A program made the position numbers and the translations under genes. A DNA stretch of 41,990 nucleotides from JBDHTS01 sp039808845. GTDB lineage: Bacteria; Pseudomonadota; Alphaproteobacteria; Micavibrionales; Micavibrionaceae. Under the pieces are notes generated by a model, which saw only the letters and a list, made by a program, of their open reading frames with translations, was not told the DNA's origin and did no database searches. Positions 17,166 to 26,209 of this stretch are shown piece by piece (position 1 is the stretch's first letter; each line of letters starts with the position of its first letter). Location: the NCBI GenBank assembly GCA_039808845.1, contig JBDHTS010000006.1:1-41990 (forward strand), read 5' to 3'.

Positions 17166-19282
17166 TGACTGTCCGGTCGGCGTACAGAATCGGCCTGATC
17201 GCTTTCTCGCTGGTTCTTCTGGGAATTGCGGGTCTGTCGTCCTTTCTGGCCAAGCGGCCGCCGCTTCTGGATATCGTGCCTTTCTCTACAGCTTATTATG
17301 ACCGGCACGGCATTCTGCTCCGCCTGACGCTGGCGGACGATGATAAATACAGGCTGTTCACGCCGCTCAATGATATCAGCCCTGCGCTGGTCGAGGCGAC
17401 TCTCTGGCAGGAAGACAGGCATTTTTACGAGCATCGCGGCGTAGATGCGTGCGCCCTGATTCGTGCCGCTTATGAGACCTATATTCGCCGTTCCCGCCCC
17501 ATGGGCGGTTCGACCATCACCATGCAGACGGTCCGGTTGCGGGACCGGATGGCAACCCGGTCATGGCCTGGGAAAGCCCGCCAGATTCTGGAGGCGATCC
17601 GGCTGGAACATCATTACAGCAAGAAACAGATTCTGGAGGCTTACCTGAATCTTGCGCCGTATGGCGGCAATATTCATGGAGCGGGCGCGGCATCGCTGAT
17701 TTATTTCGGTCAGCCGGTATCGAAGCTGGCTGTTCCCCAGAGCCTCGCCCTGGCCGTCATTCCCCAAAACCCCGTGCGGCGCTTCCCGCGCAGCATGGAC
17801 GGTTCGGCCTGGCGCGAGGCGCGGCTTCGCCTGTTCCAGCGCTTGCCGGACTCCTACAATGCTTACAAAGCGCAGATGCAATTGCCTTTGACGGCAGCGG
17901 GGCCGGATCGCCTGCCGTTTGCCGCGCCGCATTTCGTCGACAACCTGACCGTCGGGACAGGACGGATAGATACGACGCTCGATTTCCCCCTGCAGCGCCT
18001 TCTGGAACGCCATGTCGCAGCATGGATTGAGCGGATGCGGGCACAGGATATCGACAACGCCGCCATTCTTTTGGTGCATGCGCCGAGTATGGAGGTGCGC
18101 GCCCTGATCGGCTCGGGCGATTTCCACGATATGAACACAGGCGGGCAGGTGGACGGCACGGCGGCGCGGCGGTCACCGGGGTCGACGCTCAAGCCGTTTA
18201 TTTATGCGCTGGCCTTGGACCAGGGATTGATCCATCCGGAAACGCTTCTTTCCGATGACCCGGCTTTCTTTGCCGAATACCGCCCTGGCAATTTCGACAA
18301 AAGATTCATGGGCGCGATCCCGGCCCGCGAAGCCCTGACGCTTAGCCGGAACGTTCCAGCCATCGCGCTGGCGTCACGGCTGCGCGATCCGGATCTTTAC
18401 GGTTTCCTGCAATTATCGGGGGCGGATCTGCGGCGCGACCGGGAGCATTATGGGCTCTCGCTGCCGGTGGGCGGGGCGGAAGTGACGATGCGTACTTTGG
18501 TCCGGCTTTATGCCATGCTGGCCAATGGCGGCGTGTTGAAAGACCTGCGTCTTACGGCTGACCAGCCCTTCGATCCAGGACGCGCGCTGCTCAGTTCCGA
18601 GGCGGCGTTGCTGACATTGCGGATGCTGGACCAGCCGGATCCGGAAACGCTGCCTTTCATGCAGCAATCCGGTTTGCCGGTTTACTGGAAAACCGGAACG
18701 TCCAGCGGTTTTCGCGATGCTTGGACAGTTGGCGTTTTCGGCCCCTATGTGCTGGCGGTCTGGACCGGGCATTTCGACGGACGGCCCAGCCCGGCATTGG
18801 TCGGCCGGGAAACCGCCGCTCCGCTGTTTTTTGAATTGGCTGCCGCCGTGTCGGAACGGGAGCGGCTGACGGATCAGGTCGGGCCTGCCATGGCAAGGCT
18901 CAATCTCAAGCAGGTCGAGATGTGCGTCCGGACGGGCCTGCCGGGACAGTGCGATACCGAGCGCAAAGGCTGGTTTATCCCTGGAAAATCACCCATCGCC
19001 CTGGTCGGCCGGGATAACGATCAGCCGGAAATCCTGTCCCCCCGCAGTGGCGTCATTTATGCGGACAGCCGCCAGAGCACCGAGCGTCTGCGTATCCCTT
19101 TGGAAGCAAAAACCTCTTCCGGAGGCTCCCTGTATTGGTTCGCGGACAACGCCCTGATCGGCGTGGCATCCGGCAATATACCCCTTTTCTGGTCGCCTGA
19201 ACCGGGGGAACATACCGTGTGTTCGGTTGATTCGCGGGGACGGTCGGCTTCGCAACGCATACGGGTGATTGCCGTGGAGTGA
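17165..19282 (+). CDS. pbpC: Penicillin-binding protein 1C, bifunctional glycosyltransferase/transpeptidase
   Basis: A 705-residue class A penicillin-binding protein. One transmembrane helix (about 9-28) is followed by a GT51 transglycosylase domain with EDRHFYEHRG (catalytic Glu83) and GGSTITMQ (114-121). The transpeptidase domain has S340-T-L-K, S394-R-N and K509-T-G, the three canonical motifs. The C-terminal 110 residues form the Ig-like BiPBP_C domain typical of PBP1C. It polymerises and cross-links peptidoglycan at the periplasmic face of the inner membrane. Its ATG overlaps the macroglobulin stop codon by one base, so the two are co-translated, matching the well-known yfhM-pbpC pairing. 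Confidence 0.96.
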   Translation: MTVRSAYRIGLIAFSLVLLGIAGLSSFLAKRPPLLDIVPFSTAYYDRHGILLRLTLADDDKYRLFTPLNDISPALVEATLWQEDRHFYEHRGVDACALIRAAYETYIRRSRPMGGSTITMQTVRLRDRMATRSWPGKARQILEAIRLEHHYSKKQILEAYLNLAPYGGNIHGAGAASLIYFGQPVSKLAVPQSLALAVIPQNPVRRFPRSMDGSAWREARLRLFQRLPDSYNAYKAQMQLPLTAAGPDRLPFAAPHFVDNLTVGTGRIDTTLDFPLQRLLERHVAAWIERMRAQDIDNAAILLVHAPSMEVRALIGSGDFHDMNTGGQVDGTAARRSPGSTLKPFIYALALDQGLIHPETLLSDDPAFFAEYRPGNFDKRFMGAIPAREALTLSRNVPAIALASRLRDPDLYGFLQLSGADLRRDREHYGLSLPVGGAEVTMRTLVRLYAMLANGGVLKDLRLTADQPFDPGRALLSSEAALLTLRMLDQPDPETLPFMQQSGLPVYWKTGTSSGFRDAWTVGVFGPYVLAVWTGHFDGRPSPALVGRETAAPLFFELAAAVSERERLTDQVGPAMARLNLKQVEMCVRTGLPGQCDTERKGWFIPGKSPIALVGRDNDQPEILSPRSGVIYADSRQSTERLRIPLEAKTSSGGSLYWFADNALIGVASGNIPLFWSPEPGEHTVCSVDSRGRSASQRIRVIAVE

Positions 19283-19303
19283 CGGCGCTATACAATCAAT
19301 AAG

Positions 19304-20386
19304 ATGGATTCCGATCTGATCGAAGGCACTGATATCCGGTTTCATATCCGCACGGCGGATATCTGGGATGCCATGTATCGCGATTGCATGACGGCATCCC
19401 GATCGATCGATTTCGAGCAATATATTCTGCGGGACGACGCGGCGGGCCACCGCTTTCTTCAATTGTTCGCCGACAAGGCGGAGCAGGGGGTCAGGGTCCG
19501 CCTGTTGCTGGATACCATCGGCAGCCGCAGGCTGCGTGCTTCTCCCCTGATCGATACGATCCGCCGCCATGGCGGGCATGTGCGGTTTTATAACACGGTC
19601 ACCTGGCTGAAATGGTTGATCCCTTTCGCGTGGTTTCCCCGCGACCATTGCAAAATCATGGTGATCGATTCCCGGATCGCGCATATCGGCAGCGCCTGCA
19701 TGGCGGAGCACATGACGCCCTGGCGGGATACGCAGGCGCGGCTGGAAGGAGCCCTGGTGCGGGATATCGAGGCCGATTTCGAGATCGTCTGGCGGCTGGG
19801 CCGCCGCTTCATGAATCCGCCTTATCGCATGGATGCCGGAAAGCTTCTGCGTTACGCCTCGACGCAGCCACGCCTTCGCACCAGCCCCATTTACCGGGAA
19901 CTTCTGCATGAGATTCGCCGGGCGAAGGAGTCGGTCGTTCTGGTCACGCCCTATTTCCTGCCGCCATGGCATCTGCGCCGCGCTCTACGCGGGGCGGTCC
20001 GCCGCGGGGTGAGCGTCAGGATTATGCTGGGGGAACATACGGATGTTCCTGTCGCCGATTATGTCAGCCATTCCTATTTTAACGGGCTTCTCAGGGACGG
20101 TCTGCGTATCCTGCTCTATGGGCGCACGGTGCTTCACGCGAAATACGCGATCGTCGACGAGCAATGGGCCACGATCGGCAGCTCCAACATGGATTATCTC
20201 AGCCTTGTGCGCAACCGCGAGGCCAATCTCATTCTGCGTCATCAGCCCGCAATCGCGCGGCTACAGTCCCATTTTGATCATGATCTCGACGAGTGCCGCG
20301 AAATCGATTCAAGCTATTGGGAGAACGCCTCCCTGGCTTATAAAATCAAAGGCTATGCGGGCCGGATATTGCGAAGGGTCCTGTAG
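19304..20386 (+). CDS. Phospholipase D-like / cardiolipin synthase-type protein
   Basis: A 360-residue protein with two HKD motifs: H115-C-K117...D122 followed by GSACM, and H278-A-K280...D285 followed by GSSNMD. The paired HKD motifs form one active site for phosphatidyl transfer. The size and motif spacing fit cardiolipin synthases of the ClsB/ClsC type, which lack the N-terminal membrane helices of ClsA; a phospholipase D role remains possible. It lies 21 bases after pbpC and two bases before the next gene, so it is likely in the same operon. The ATG at 19304 has only a weak ribosome site. The product probably acts at the inner membrane surface. Confidence 0.85.
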   Translation: MDSDLIEGTDIRFHIRTADIWDAMYRDCMTASRSIDFEQYILRDDAAGHRFLQLFADKAEQGVRVRLLLDTIGSRRLRASPLIDTIRRHGGHVRFYNTVTWLKWLIPFAWFPRDHCKIMVIDSRIAHIGSACMAEHMTPWRDTQARLEGALVRDIEADFEIVWRLGRRFMNPPYRMDAGKLLRYASTQPRLRTSPIYRELLHEIRRAKESVVLVTPYFLPPWHLRRALRGAVRRGVSVRIMLGEHTDVPVADYVSHSYFNGLLRDGLRILLYGRTVLHAKYAIVDEQWATIGSSNMDYLSLVRNREANLILRHQPAIARLQSHFDHDLDECREIDSSYWENASLAYKIKGYAGRILRRVL

Positions 20387-20388
20387 GC

Positions 20389-21135
20389 ATGCGCATTCTG
20401 TTCAGCAATGTCGGTTATGCGAGGGGCATTGATGGAACGCTGCGGCAGCATGTCCTGCGCGCGGGCCGCCATTTCTATTGCAGCCCTGCGGCGCAGGGGC
20501 AGGCGCTGGGTCAGCTGAAAGAAATGATCGACAGGGAAGCGCCTGACCTCTGCTGCTTCGTTGAAATCGACAGCGGTTCGGTGCATTCCGGGCGTCTGAA
20601 CCAGATCGAAACGCTGATGGATCAGGGATACCGGTATTTTGATATTGCCGGAAAATACGGGGAAACGGCCGTGCTGGGGCGGCTGCCGCTGTATAAAGGA
20701 AAAAGCAGCGGTTTTATCGCGCGGCAGGATCTTCCGTTCACCCGGCATTATTTCACGCATGGCGCGAAAAGGCTGATTTACAGCCTCGTCCTGCCGGACG
20801 GAACCCGTGTCTTTTTCGCGCATTTCTCTCTGAAGCGCGATGTGCGGGCGCGCCAGATGGGGGAAATGCGCGCTTTGATCGAAGGCGCGCCGGGGGAGGC
20901 GGTCGTTCTGGCCGACTTCAATATCATGCACGGGTTTAAGGAACTTCAGCCTTTGCTGGCGGGCGGGCTGAAAGTGCTGAACCAGGAAACCGAACCGACT
21001 TTCCTGTTTCACCGGCGGCGGCTGGCACTGGACTTATGCCTGGCGACGCCCGGCCTGACGGACAGGATGACCTTGCGCATCATTCCTCAGCCGTTTTCCG
21101 ACCATGCGGCCCTGCTGGCCGATATCGCTCACTGA
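20389..21135 (+). CDS. Endonuclease/exonuclease/phosphatase (EEP) fold protein
   Basis: A 248-residue protein with EEP-fold motifs: Glu59 in CCFVEIDSG (metal ligand), His145 in FFAHFS, the ADFNIMHG block (Asp176, Asn178) and terminal FSDHAALL (Asp238, His239). The fold covers DNases, sphingomyelinases and phosphoinositide phosphatases, so the substrate is not settled. It has no signal peptide. Only two bases separate it from the phospholipase D-like gene, suggesting the pair works together on a phosphodiester, perhaps lipid head groups. Its end overlaps the hybrid kinase gene tail-to-tail by seven bases. Confidence 0.8.
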   Translation: MRILFSNVGYARGIDGTLRQHVLRAGRHFYCSPAAQGQALGQLKEMIDREAPDLCCFVEIDSGSVHSGRLNQIETLMDQGYRYFDIAGKYGETAVLGRLPLYKGKSSGFIARQDLPFTRHYFTHGAKRLIYSLVLPDGTRVFFAHFSLKRDVRARQMGEMRALIEGAPGEAVVLADFNIMHGFKELQPLLAGGLKVLNQETEPTFLFHRRRLALDLCLATPGLTDRMTLRIIPQPFSDHAALLADIAH

Positions 21136-23498
21136 TAGGCCAGTTTCTTATACAGGTCGTCCGGGTTGAAGGGTTTTGCCAGGTAATCGTCCATTCCCGC
21201 GTCAAGGCATTTCTCCCGGTCCCCGCTCATCGCGTGTGCCGTCATTCCGATGATGCGGACGGGCTTCCTGCGGTTTTTCCCCTCATATGCGCGAATTTCC
21301 CGGGTCGCCTGAATTCCATCCATGCCGTGCATCTGAACATCCATCAGAATGGCGTGGTAAGGCGGATTGATCGTGAATTTTTCCAGGGCCTGCAGGCCAT
21401 TCTCGGCAACGTCGTAGCGATAGCCGAATTGCTCAAGATAGGTCGTCGCGACGAGAATATTGGGATGATGGTCTTCGACCAGAAGGACACGCGCGGCGTC
21501 AGACGATCCGGATGGGGCTGCTTCCCTTGTATCGACGCTGCCGGCGCGTGATGCGTCGTCATGCGGCAACAAGGGCAGGCGAACGGTGAATACCGTCCCT
21601 TTCCCTTCAATGCTTTCGACATTGATATCCCCGTCCATCATTTCGACGAATGCCTTGACGATGGCGAGGCCAAGGCCTGTGCCGCCGTATTTGCGGTTGA
21701 TGCTGGAATCCGCCTGGGTGAACTTATCAAAGATCATGCCCAGCTTCTCCGGGGCGATGCCGATTCCGGTGTCCTCAATGCTGATGAACACATCGTCATG
21801 CTTGCCGTCCGGCCCAGGCTGGCTGTGGGCGGAGATGGTGATATGGCCCTTTTCGGTAAATTTTATGGCGTTGCCGCAAAGATTGATCAGGATCTGACGG
21901 ATACGGGTCGGATCGCCCAGCCACATGCGGTCTTGAACAGGCTTCAGGTCTTTGTCGAAACGCAGCCGTTTTTCCCCGGCTTTCACCGACATGAGGACGA
22001 TAATATCTTCAATCAGGGCCTTCAAATCCATCGGGATAAGTTCGAGGTCGTACGAGTCCGTCTCAATTTTGGAAAAATCCAGCAGGTCGTTGATGAGGGC
22101 GAGAAGAGACTCGGCGCTGAGCTGCAGCGTGCGTATAAACTCGGCCTGTTGCGCGGTAAGCGGGGAGGATTTGGCCAGGATGCCGGACAGGCCAAGAACA
22201 ACATTCATCGGCGTGCGGATCTCGTGACTCATATTGGCCAGGAATTCGCTTTTGGCGATATTCGCCGCCTCCGCCTTGTCGCGCTCTTCGGTGAGCTGCC
22301 GCGCGTTTTCCTGAAAGACATGCAGGACGTTGGCCAGCTTGCCGATTTCATCATGATAATAGGGGATGCTGGGCATGCTGTAGGGTTCGCCCTGTGTGGC
22401 CTTGTAAAGGGCGTTGACCATGCCGTTGACGGGATTGATGACGCGCAGAATGATCACGCGCCAGCACCAGAAGCTGAGCATTAAAACACTGCCAAGCCAG
22501 AGAATATTGAAAATAATGGCCCGTTCCGCTTCATCGTTCAGTTCGTTGACAGCATCGCGGTTTACCTTCAGGACGGCGTCGTTCATGGCATGCAAGGAGT
22601 CAACCGCCTGAGACGCCAGCTCCAGCCACATGGCCGCATCGATGGGGTAAGTGGGGTGCGCGCCGTTGCGCGGCGACTGGTCGAAAATATCCTTGATCTG
22701 TTCGAAGGTAACGAAATAGTGCGTTTCCGCTTCTTTCATAACAGGAACGACTTTTTGGGCCCAGGCGCTGTAAGAGATGGCGCTGTTCGCAAGCTCCCAG
22801 CCATACTGGATCCGCCCCTGCCAGATCAGAAGATCCTGTTTCTCCTTTGCCGTGAGAAAGCGGTTTTGCGCGATGGCTTCGCCCAGGATGGCGTATTCGC
22901 GGCCCGCATGCTCCGTAATGTTCCAGATGAGATGTGAAAAGCGCATCTGGCGCGCGATGGCAGGGTTAAGAACGAGATAGGGTTTCGAATAAGCTTCAAT
23001 AAGCTGATGAATATCAAGAATCAGCGTGGTGGTCTTTGCAAAAATACTGTCCGAAAGCCGGGGCGCCTTTTTATCGCCAGACTGGCTCAAGGCTGCATCC
23101 AACTCCTTGCGCATTCCGGACAAAGCGGAGCGGCTGCTGTTTACTTGCGCTATGACGGGCATCAATTTTTTGTTTTGAAGTTGCGCCAGCCGGTCCATGA
23201 CCTCGTCAAGCGTTTGATCCGCCTGTTCTCGAACGCTGCGAAGCTCATCGCGCAACGGCTGCGACTGATCGGGAAGCGAATGGATCAGCGTCATGGATGC
23301 GCCGCGTTCGAGAGACAGGAATTTCTCCGTATCGAACATCAGGTTGGCAAGCGTGGCGCCTTTTTTCAAAAGCTGCGCCTGCCGGTGATTGAGCCAAGCG
23401 TTGTATACGCTCAGGGATACCTGCAATGCGATCAGTATATTCAGAATGCTGATGATGACGAGCAGCGTGGTACGAATAGAAAAATTCGGATTTTTCAT
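21129..23498 (-). CDS. Hybrid sensor histidine kinase with periplasmic helical sensor and receiver domain
   Basis: A 789-residue protein: transmembrane helix (about 9-31), a large helical periplasmic domain (32-325), second helix (328-350), HAMP-like linker (about 347-400), HisKA with SHEIRTP (His425), HATPase with N-box NLCGNAIKF and G-boxes DTGIGI and GGTGLGL, and a C-terminal receiver with phosphoacceptor Asp720 in LMDVQM and LAKPF. The sensor segment TEKFLSLERGAS (57-68) resembles the nitrate/nitrite-sensing (NIT) family signature, though the ligand is unknown. The output must pass through a separate partner, as no DNA-binding or GGDEF domain is attached. Its ATG overlaps the yfiR-like stop codon by four bases (ATGA). 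The receiver is similar to that of the kinase at 37806. Confidence 0.93.
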   Translation of the reverse strand: MKNPNFSIRTTLLVIISILNILIALQVSLSVYNAWLNHRQAQLLKKGATLANLMFDTEKFLSLERGASMTLIHSLPDQSQPLRDELRSVREQADQTLDEVMDRLAQLQNKKLMPVIAQVNSSRSALSGMRKELDAALSQSGDKKAPRLSDSIFAKTTTLILDIHQLIEAYSKPYLVLNPAIARQMRFSHLIWNITEHAGREYAILGEAIAQNRFLTAKEKQDLLIWQGRIQYGWELANSAISYSAWAQKVVPVMKEAETHYFVTFEQIKDIFDQSPRNGAHPTYPIDAAMWLELASQAVDSLHAMNDAVLKVNRDAVNELNDEAERAIIFNILWLGSVLMLSFWCWRVIILRVINPVNGMVNALYKATQGEPYSMPSIPYYHDEIGKLANVLHVFQENARQLTEERDKAEAANIAKSEFLANMSHEIRTPMNVVLGLSGILAKSSPLTAQQAEFIRTLQLSAESLLALINDLLDFSKIETDSYDLELIPMDLKALIEDIIVLMSVKAGEKRLRFDKDLKPVQDRMWLGDPTRIRQILINLCGNAIKFTEKGHITISAHSQPGPDGKHDDVFISIEDTGIGIAPEKLGMIFDKFTQADSSINRKYGGTGLGLAIVKAFVEMMDGDINVESIEGKGTVFTVRLPLLPHDDASRAGSVDTREAAPSGSSDAARVLLVEDHHPNILVATTYLEQFGYRYDVAENGLQALEKFTINPPYHAILMDVQMHGMDGIQATREIRAYEGKNRRKPVRIIGMTAHAMSGDREKCLDAGMDDYLAKPFNPDDLYKKLAYQ

Positions 23499-24055
23499 CG
23501 CACGCTCTTTTCCGCAAGATTGAGGATGCGGTCCGAAATGGTCAGTCCGGATTCCCGCGTAGCGGAACCGTTGATGTAAAGATGGATGCGTTGATCCTTC
23601 TGCACAGCGAATTCGATCATGCCTTCCTTCTGTATAAAATGATCGATCGTGCTGACGGTCAGGATATTTTTGCCGCGAAGGGCGGGAAGCAGCCGGGCCA
23701 GTTCGTTCGCGCGCGAAGGAGTAATGAATGCCAGCTGGCAGTGAAAGAGATCGTCCATCTGGTAAATTTCGGTGATCTCGATGACATATTGCTGGGCTGT
23801 GCGCCCTTTCAGGGGATTAAGATAGCCATCAAACGGATCTCCGCCGTAAAGGCAGACATGAAGCTTATCGTCTGTAATGGCAGAATCCGGCCAGGTCGTA
23901 AACTTCAGCAGGTTATAGATCAGTCCTGCCTGGATTTTTTGTTCATAAAGCCTGATCGGCACAGCTTCCTGCGCCCGCGCCTCCATGGGGAGCCGCATGA
24001 AGATGACCGAGAACAGAAAGGCTATGATCGGAAGATAATTCCTTAGAACTGCCAT
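23495..24055 (-). CDS. YfiR-family periplasmic protein
   Basis: A 186-residue exported protein. A signal peptide ends near ARA|QE (about residue 28), and the mature part matches the YfiR (DUF4154) family: an opening of the type YEQKIQAGLIYNLLKFTTWP, a central VCLYGGDPF and a late segment around IDHFIQKEGMIEF. In Pseudomonas YfiR is a periplasmic repressor of the membrane diguanylate cyclase YfiN. Here the co-transcribed membrane partner is a hybrid histidine kinase instead. The start overlaps the receptor gene by 13 bases and the stop overlaps the kinase by four, so all three are coupled. I infer that it relays a signal from the receptor to the kinase sensor. Confidence 0.88.
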   Translation of the reverse strand: MAVLRNYLPIIAFLFSVIFMRLPMEARAQEAVPIRLYEQKIQAGLIYNLLKFTTWPDSAITDDKLHVCLYGGDPFDGYLNPLKGRTAQQYVIEITEIYQMDDLFHCQLAFITPSRANELARLLPALRGKNILTVSTIDHFIQKEGMIEFAVQKDQRIHLYINGSATRESGLTISDRILNLAEKSVR

Positions 24056-26082
24056 GTGACCTTTCCAAAGAAGCTGGTGCCCTGTTCAGCGGCATTGTCG
24101 TCTGTCTCCGGACTGAATTCGCGACGGGAACCGCCGAACAGGTTCTGACCGACGAGATTCACATGCAAATTGTCCAGAACGCGCCAGCCCGCATTGATAT
24201 CGACCCGGACATAGTCGTCCACATCATCGGCGGGCAGCCGTCCGACATAGTAAGCCATTGTGTCGAGCGTCCAGTTTTCGCTCAGATTCCAATAAGAACG
24301 GATATTCGCCTGGTGCTGGGGTGAGCGTTTTTCGGCAGTTTCCTGGCTCAGCCCCGCCACGGTCGGAGCATGCAGCAAAATATTCAGGTAGCTGTAAGCG
24401 GCCGAAAGCTTCCAGCCGTTCGTCACGCGCCAGCTTCCCGCCAGCTCTATGCCGTAAACATCCCCCGACATATCGTTTTCAGCGAGGAGGGGGAGGACGA
24501 GGTGCAACGGGTCGATTCCGTTGTTGACGGTGAAAGGCGTCAGCAGGGTGCTGCTGGCCAGCCGGTCGTAATCGTTATAGAACGCCGTCGTATCGATCGA
24601 AAGATTATTCGTAATGCTGTTGCGGTAGCCCAGTTCATAGGCGATGAGCTCTTCGGAATTGAAATCGTCGTTCTGTGTCAGGATGATTTCAGCAGGCAAA
24701 GAGCCGAAAAAGCTGCCCGGAGGCAACGTGATGTTCTGGATATTCAGATCGCGCTCGATCCGGCTGGGGGTCCGGACGGCGCGCGAAACCGATCCCCAGA
24801 CGGTTTGCCTGTCGTCGGGCGTCCATTCCAGGCTGGCATTGGGCTGGATTTCAATGCCGGTGTAATCGTTGTGTTCGATTTTCGTGCCGACGGTCAGGTA
24901 CCATTCATCGGGCGTCAGAGTGATTTTGTCCTGCGCGAACAGGCCGAAAAGATTTTGCGTCAGGCTGGCGGGGTTGAATTCGATCGCGTCCGATCCGCCG
25001 ATATCGTCCATCGTCAGGCGGTAATTGCCGCCAAAGACAATTTCGTGGCGGCCCTGCGGGGAAAAATTGTACTGCGCATCGACATCGAGCATGGTGCGCC
25101 GGTCATGAAAGAGAATTTCCTTGCGGTTGGTGCAATCAAGGAAGGACTGAATCTTCAATGTCGCGCCATCGTCATACCGATGCCGCCAGAGCCCAAGGAT
25201 GTTGCCGCCATTCGAACGGATCGTCTCTTCCCCGATGGAGGAATAGGGAGCGGTGAGCGAATACGATTGATGAAACTGATCGGTATCCGTGTGGTAAACG
25301 TCGCCATGGATGCTGACACGGTCCGCGGCGTCCCTGTCGCCCCAGTCCAGCCGGAAACCGCTGCGGTAATCCTGCCATTCATCGTGGTTCCGGCCGCCGG
25401 ATGGCGTTTTGAGGTTGTCGCGGCTGAAACTCTTGACGTAAACGCGGTAATAACTGTCTTCACCCGTTTTCCCGCCATAGCGCGCTGTGACAAATCCGTT
25501 TTCGTAATTGCCCGCGCCTGCGCTGACCAAGCCGCCCTGGGTTTCCTTCGCGCTCTTGGTCAGGATGTTGATGACGCCGTTTACGGCATTCGCACCCCAC
25601 AGGGCGCCGCCAGGGCCGCGGATGACTTCGATTCTGCTGACATCTTCCAGAGGCAAATCCTGCACCTCCCATAATGTGCTGGCGAAAAGCGGATTATAGA
25701 CCGTGCGGCCATCGATCATAACCAGAATTTTATTGGCGGTGAGGCTGTTGAAACCCCGTATGCTGATCGCCCAGCTGTTGGAATCGGCCCGCGCGACATT
25801 CACCCCCGGCGCCAGGCGGAGCAGTTCCGGTACGGAGGTCAGCCCGGACCGGGCTATGTCTTCCTGGGTAATGACGTACACGGCGGCGGGCGCATCGGCG
25901 ACATCTTCGACTTTTTTAGAGGCGGACAGCACCTGAGCGCTCAAAAGCTGCTCAGGGGCCAGATCGAAATAATCGTCCGTGGACGCCTGAGCCGTCAATG
26001 AAAAGACGGCGCAGGCGGTAAATAACATACTGAAGTATGAAGATTTTTGGAGGCATGAATTTTTTCCGTCTCTTGGTCCCAT
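24043..26082 (-). CDS. TonB-dependent outer-membrane receptor
   Basis: A 679-residue protein from the ATG at 26082, which has AAAGGGA upstream; the frame stays open 84 codons further, but those codons run into the neighbouring gene and precede the signal peptide. The signal peptide ends near AQA|ST (residue 33). A plug domain (about 60-170) has PAAVYVITQEDI, SIRGF and IEVIRGPGGALWGANAVNGVINI. A long 22-strand barrel ends in WQF with terminal Phe. Such receptors import chelated metals, cobalamin, oligosaccharides or other ligands with TonB energy. The ligand is not clear. It leads the receptor-YfiR-kinase operon, so it may act in sensing as much as in uptake. Confidence 0.94.
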   Translation of the reverse strand: MGPRDGKNSCLQKSSYFSMLFTACAVFSLTAQASTDDYFDLAPEQLLSAQVLSASKKVEDVADAPAAVYVITQEDIARSGLTSVPELLRLAPGVNVARADSNSWAISIRGFNSLTANKILVMIDGRTVYNPLFASTLWEVQDLPLEDVSRIEVIRGPGGALWGANAVNGVINILTKSAKETQGGLVSAGAGNYENGFVTARYGGKTGEDSYYRVYVKSFSRDNLKTPSGGRNHDEWQDYRSGFRLDWGDRDAADRVSIHGDVYHTDTDQFHQSYSLTAPYSSIGEETIRSNGGNILGLWRHRYDDGATLKIQSFLDCTNRKEILFHDRRTMLDVDAQYNFSPQGRHEIVFGGNYRLTMDDIGGSDAIEFNPASLTQNLFGLFAQDKITLTPDEWYLTVGTKIEHNDYTGIEIQPNASLEWTPDDRQTVWGSVSRAVRTPSRIERDLNIQNITLPPGSFFGSLPAEIILTQNDDFNSEELIAYELGYRNSITNNLSIDTTAFYNDYDRLASSTLLTPFTVNNGIDPLHLVLPLLAENDMSGDVYGIELAGSWRVTNGWKLSAAYSYLNILLHAPTVAGLSQETAEKRSPQHQANIRSYWNLSENWTLDTMAYYVGRLPADDVDDYVRVDINAGWRVLDNLHVNLVGQNLFGGSRREFSPETDDNAAEQGTSFFGKVTWQF

Positions 26083-26209
26083 TCTCAATCCCTTTGTTTT
26101 GAATGCGTTTTTCAAAGGTTCGTGGGCGTAAAGCCTACCAGTTAAATTGCGGGGTGAAAAAACAGAAATTTTTAAAAGGAGCAGGAACTTTTTAGAAATC
26201 CGCAGAATC

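Noticed and set aside
26083..26209. Possible cobalamin or other riboswitch before the TonB receptor gene
   Set aside because: The 127-base gap shows no B12-box-like conserved sequence or convincing long-range pairing.
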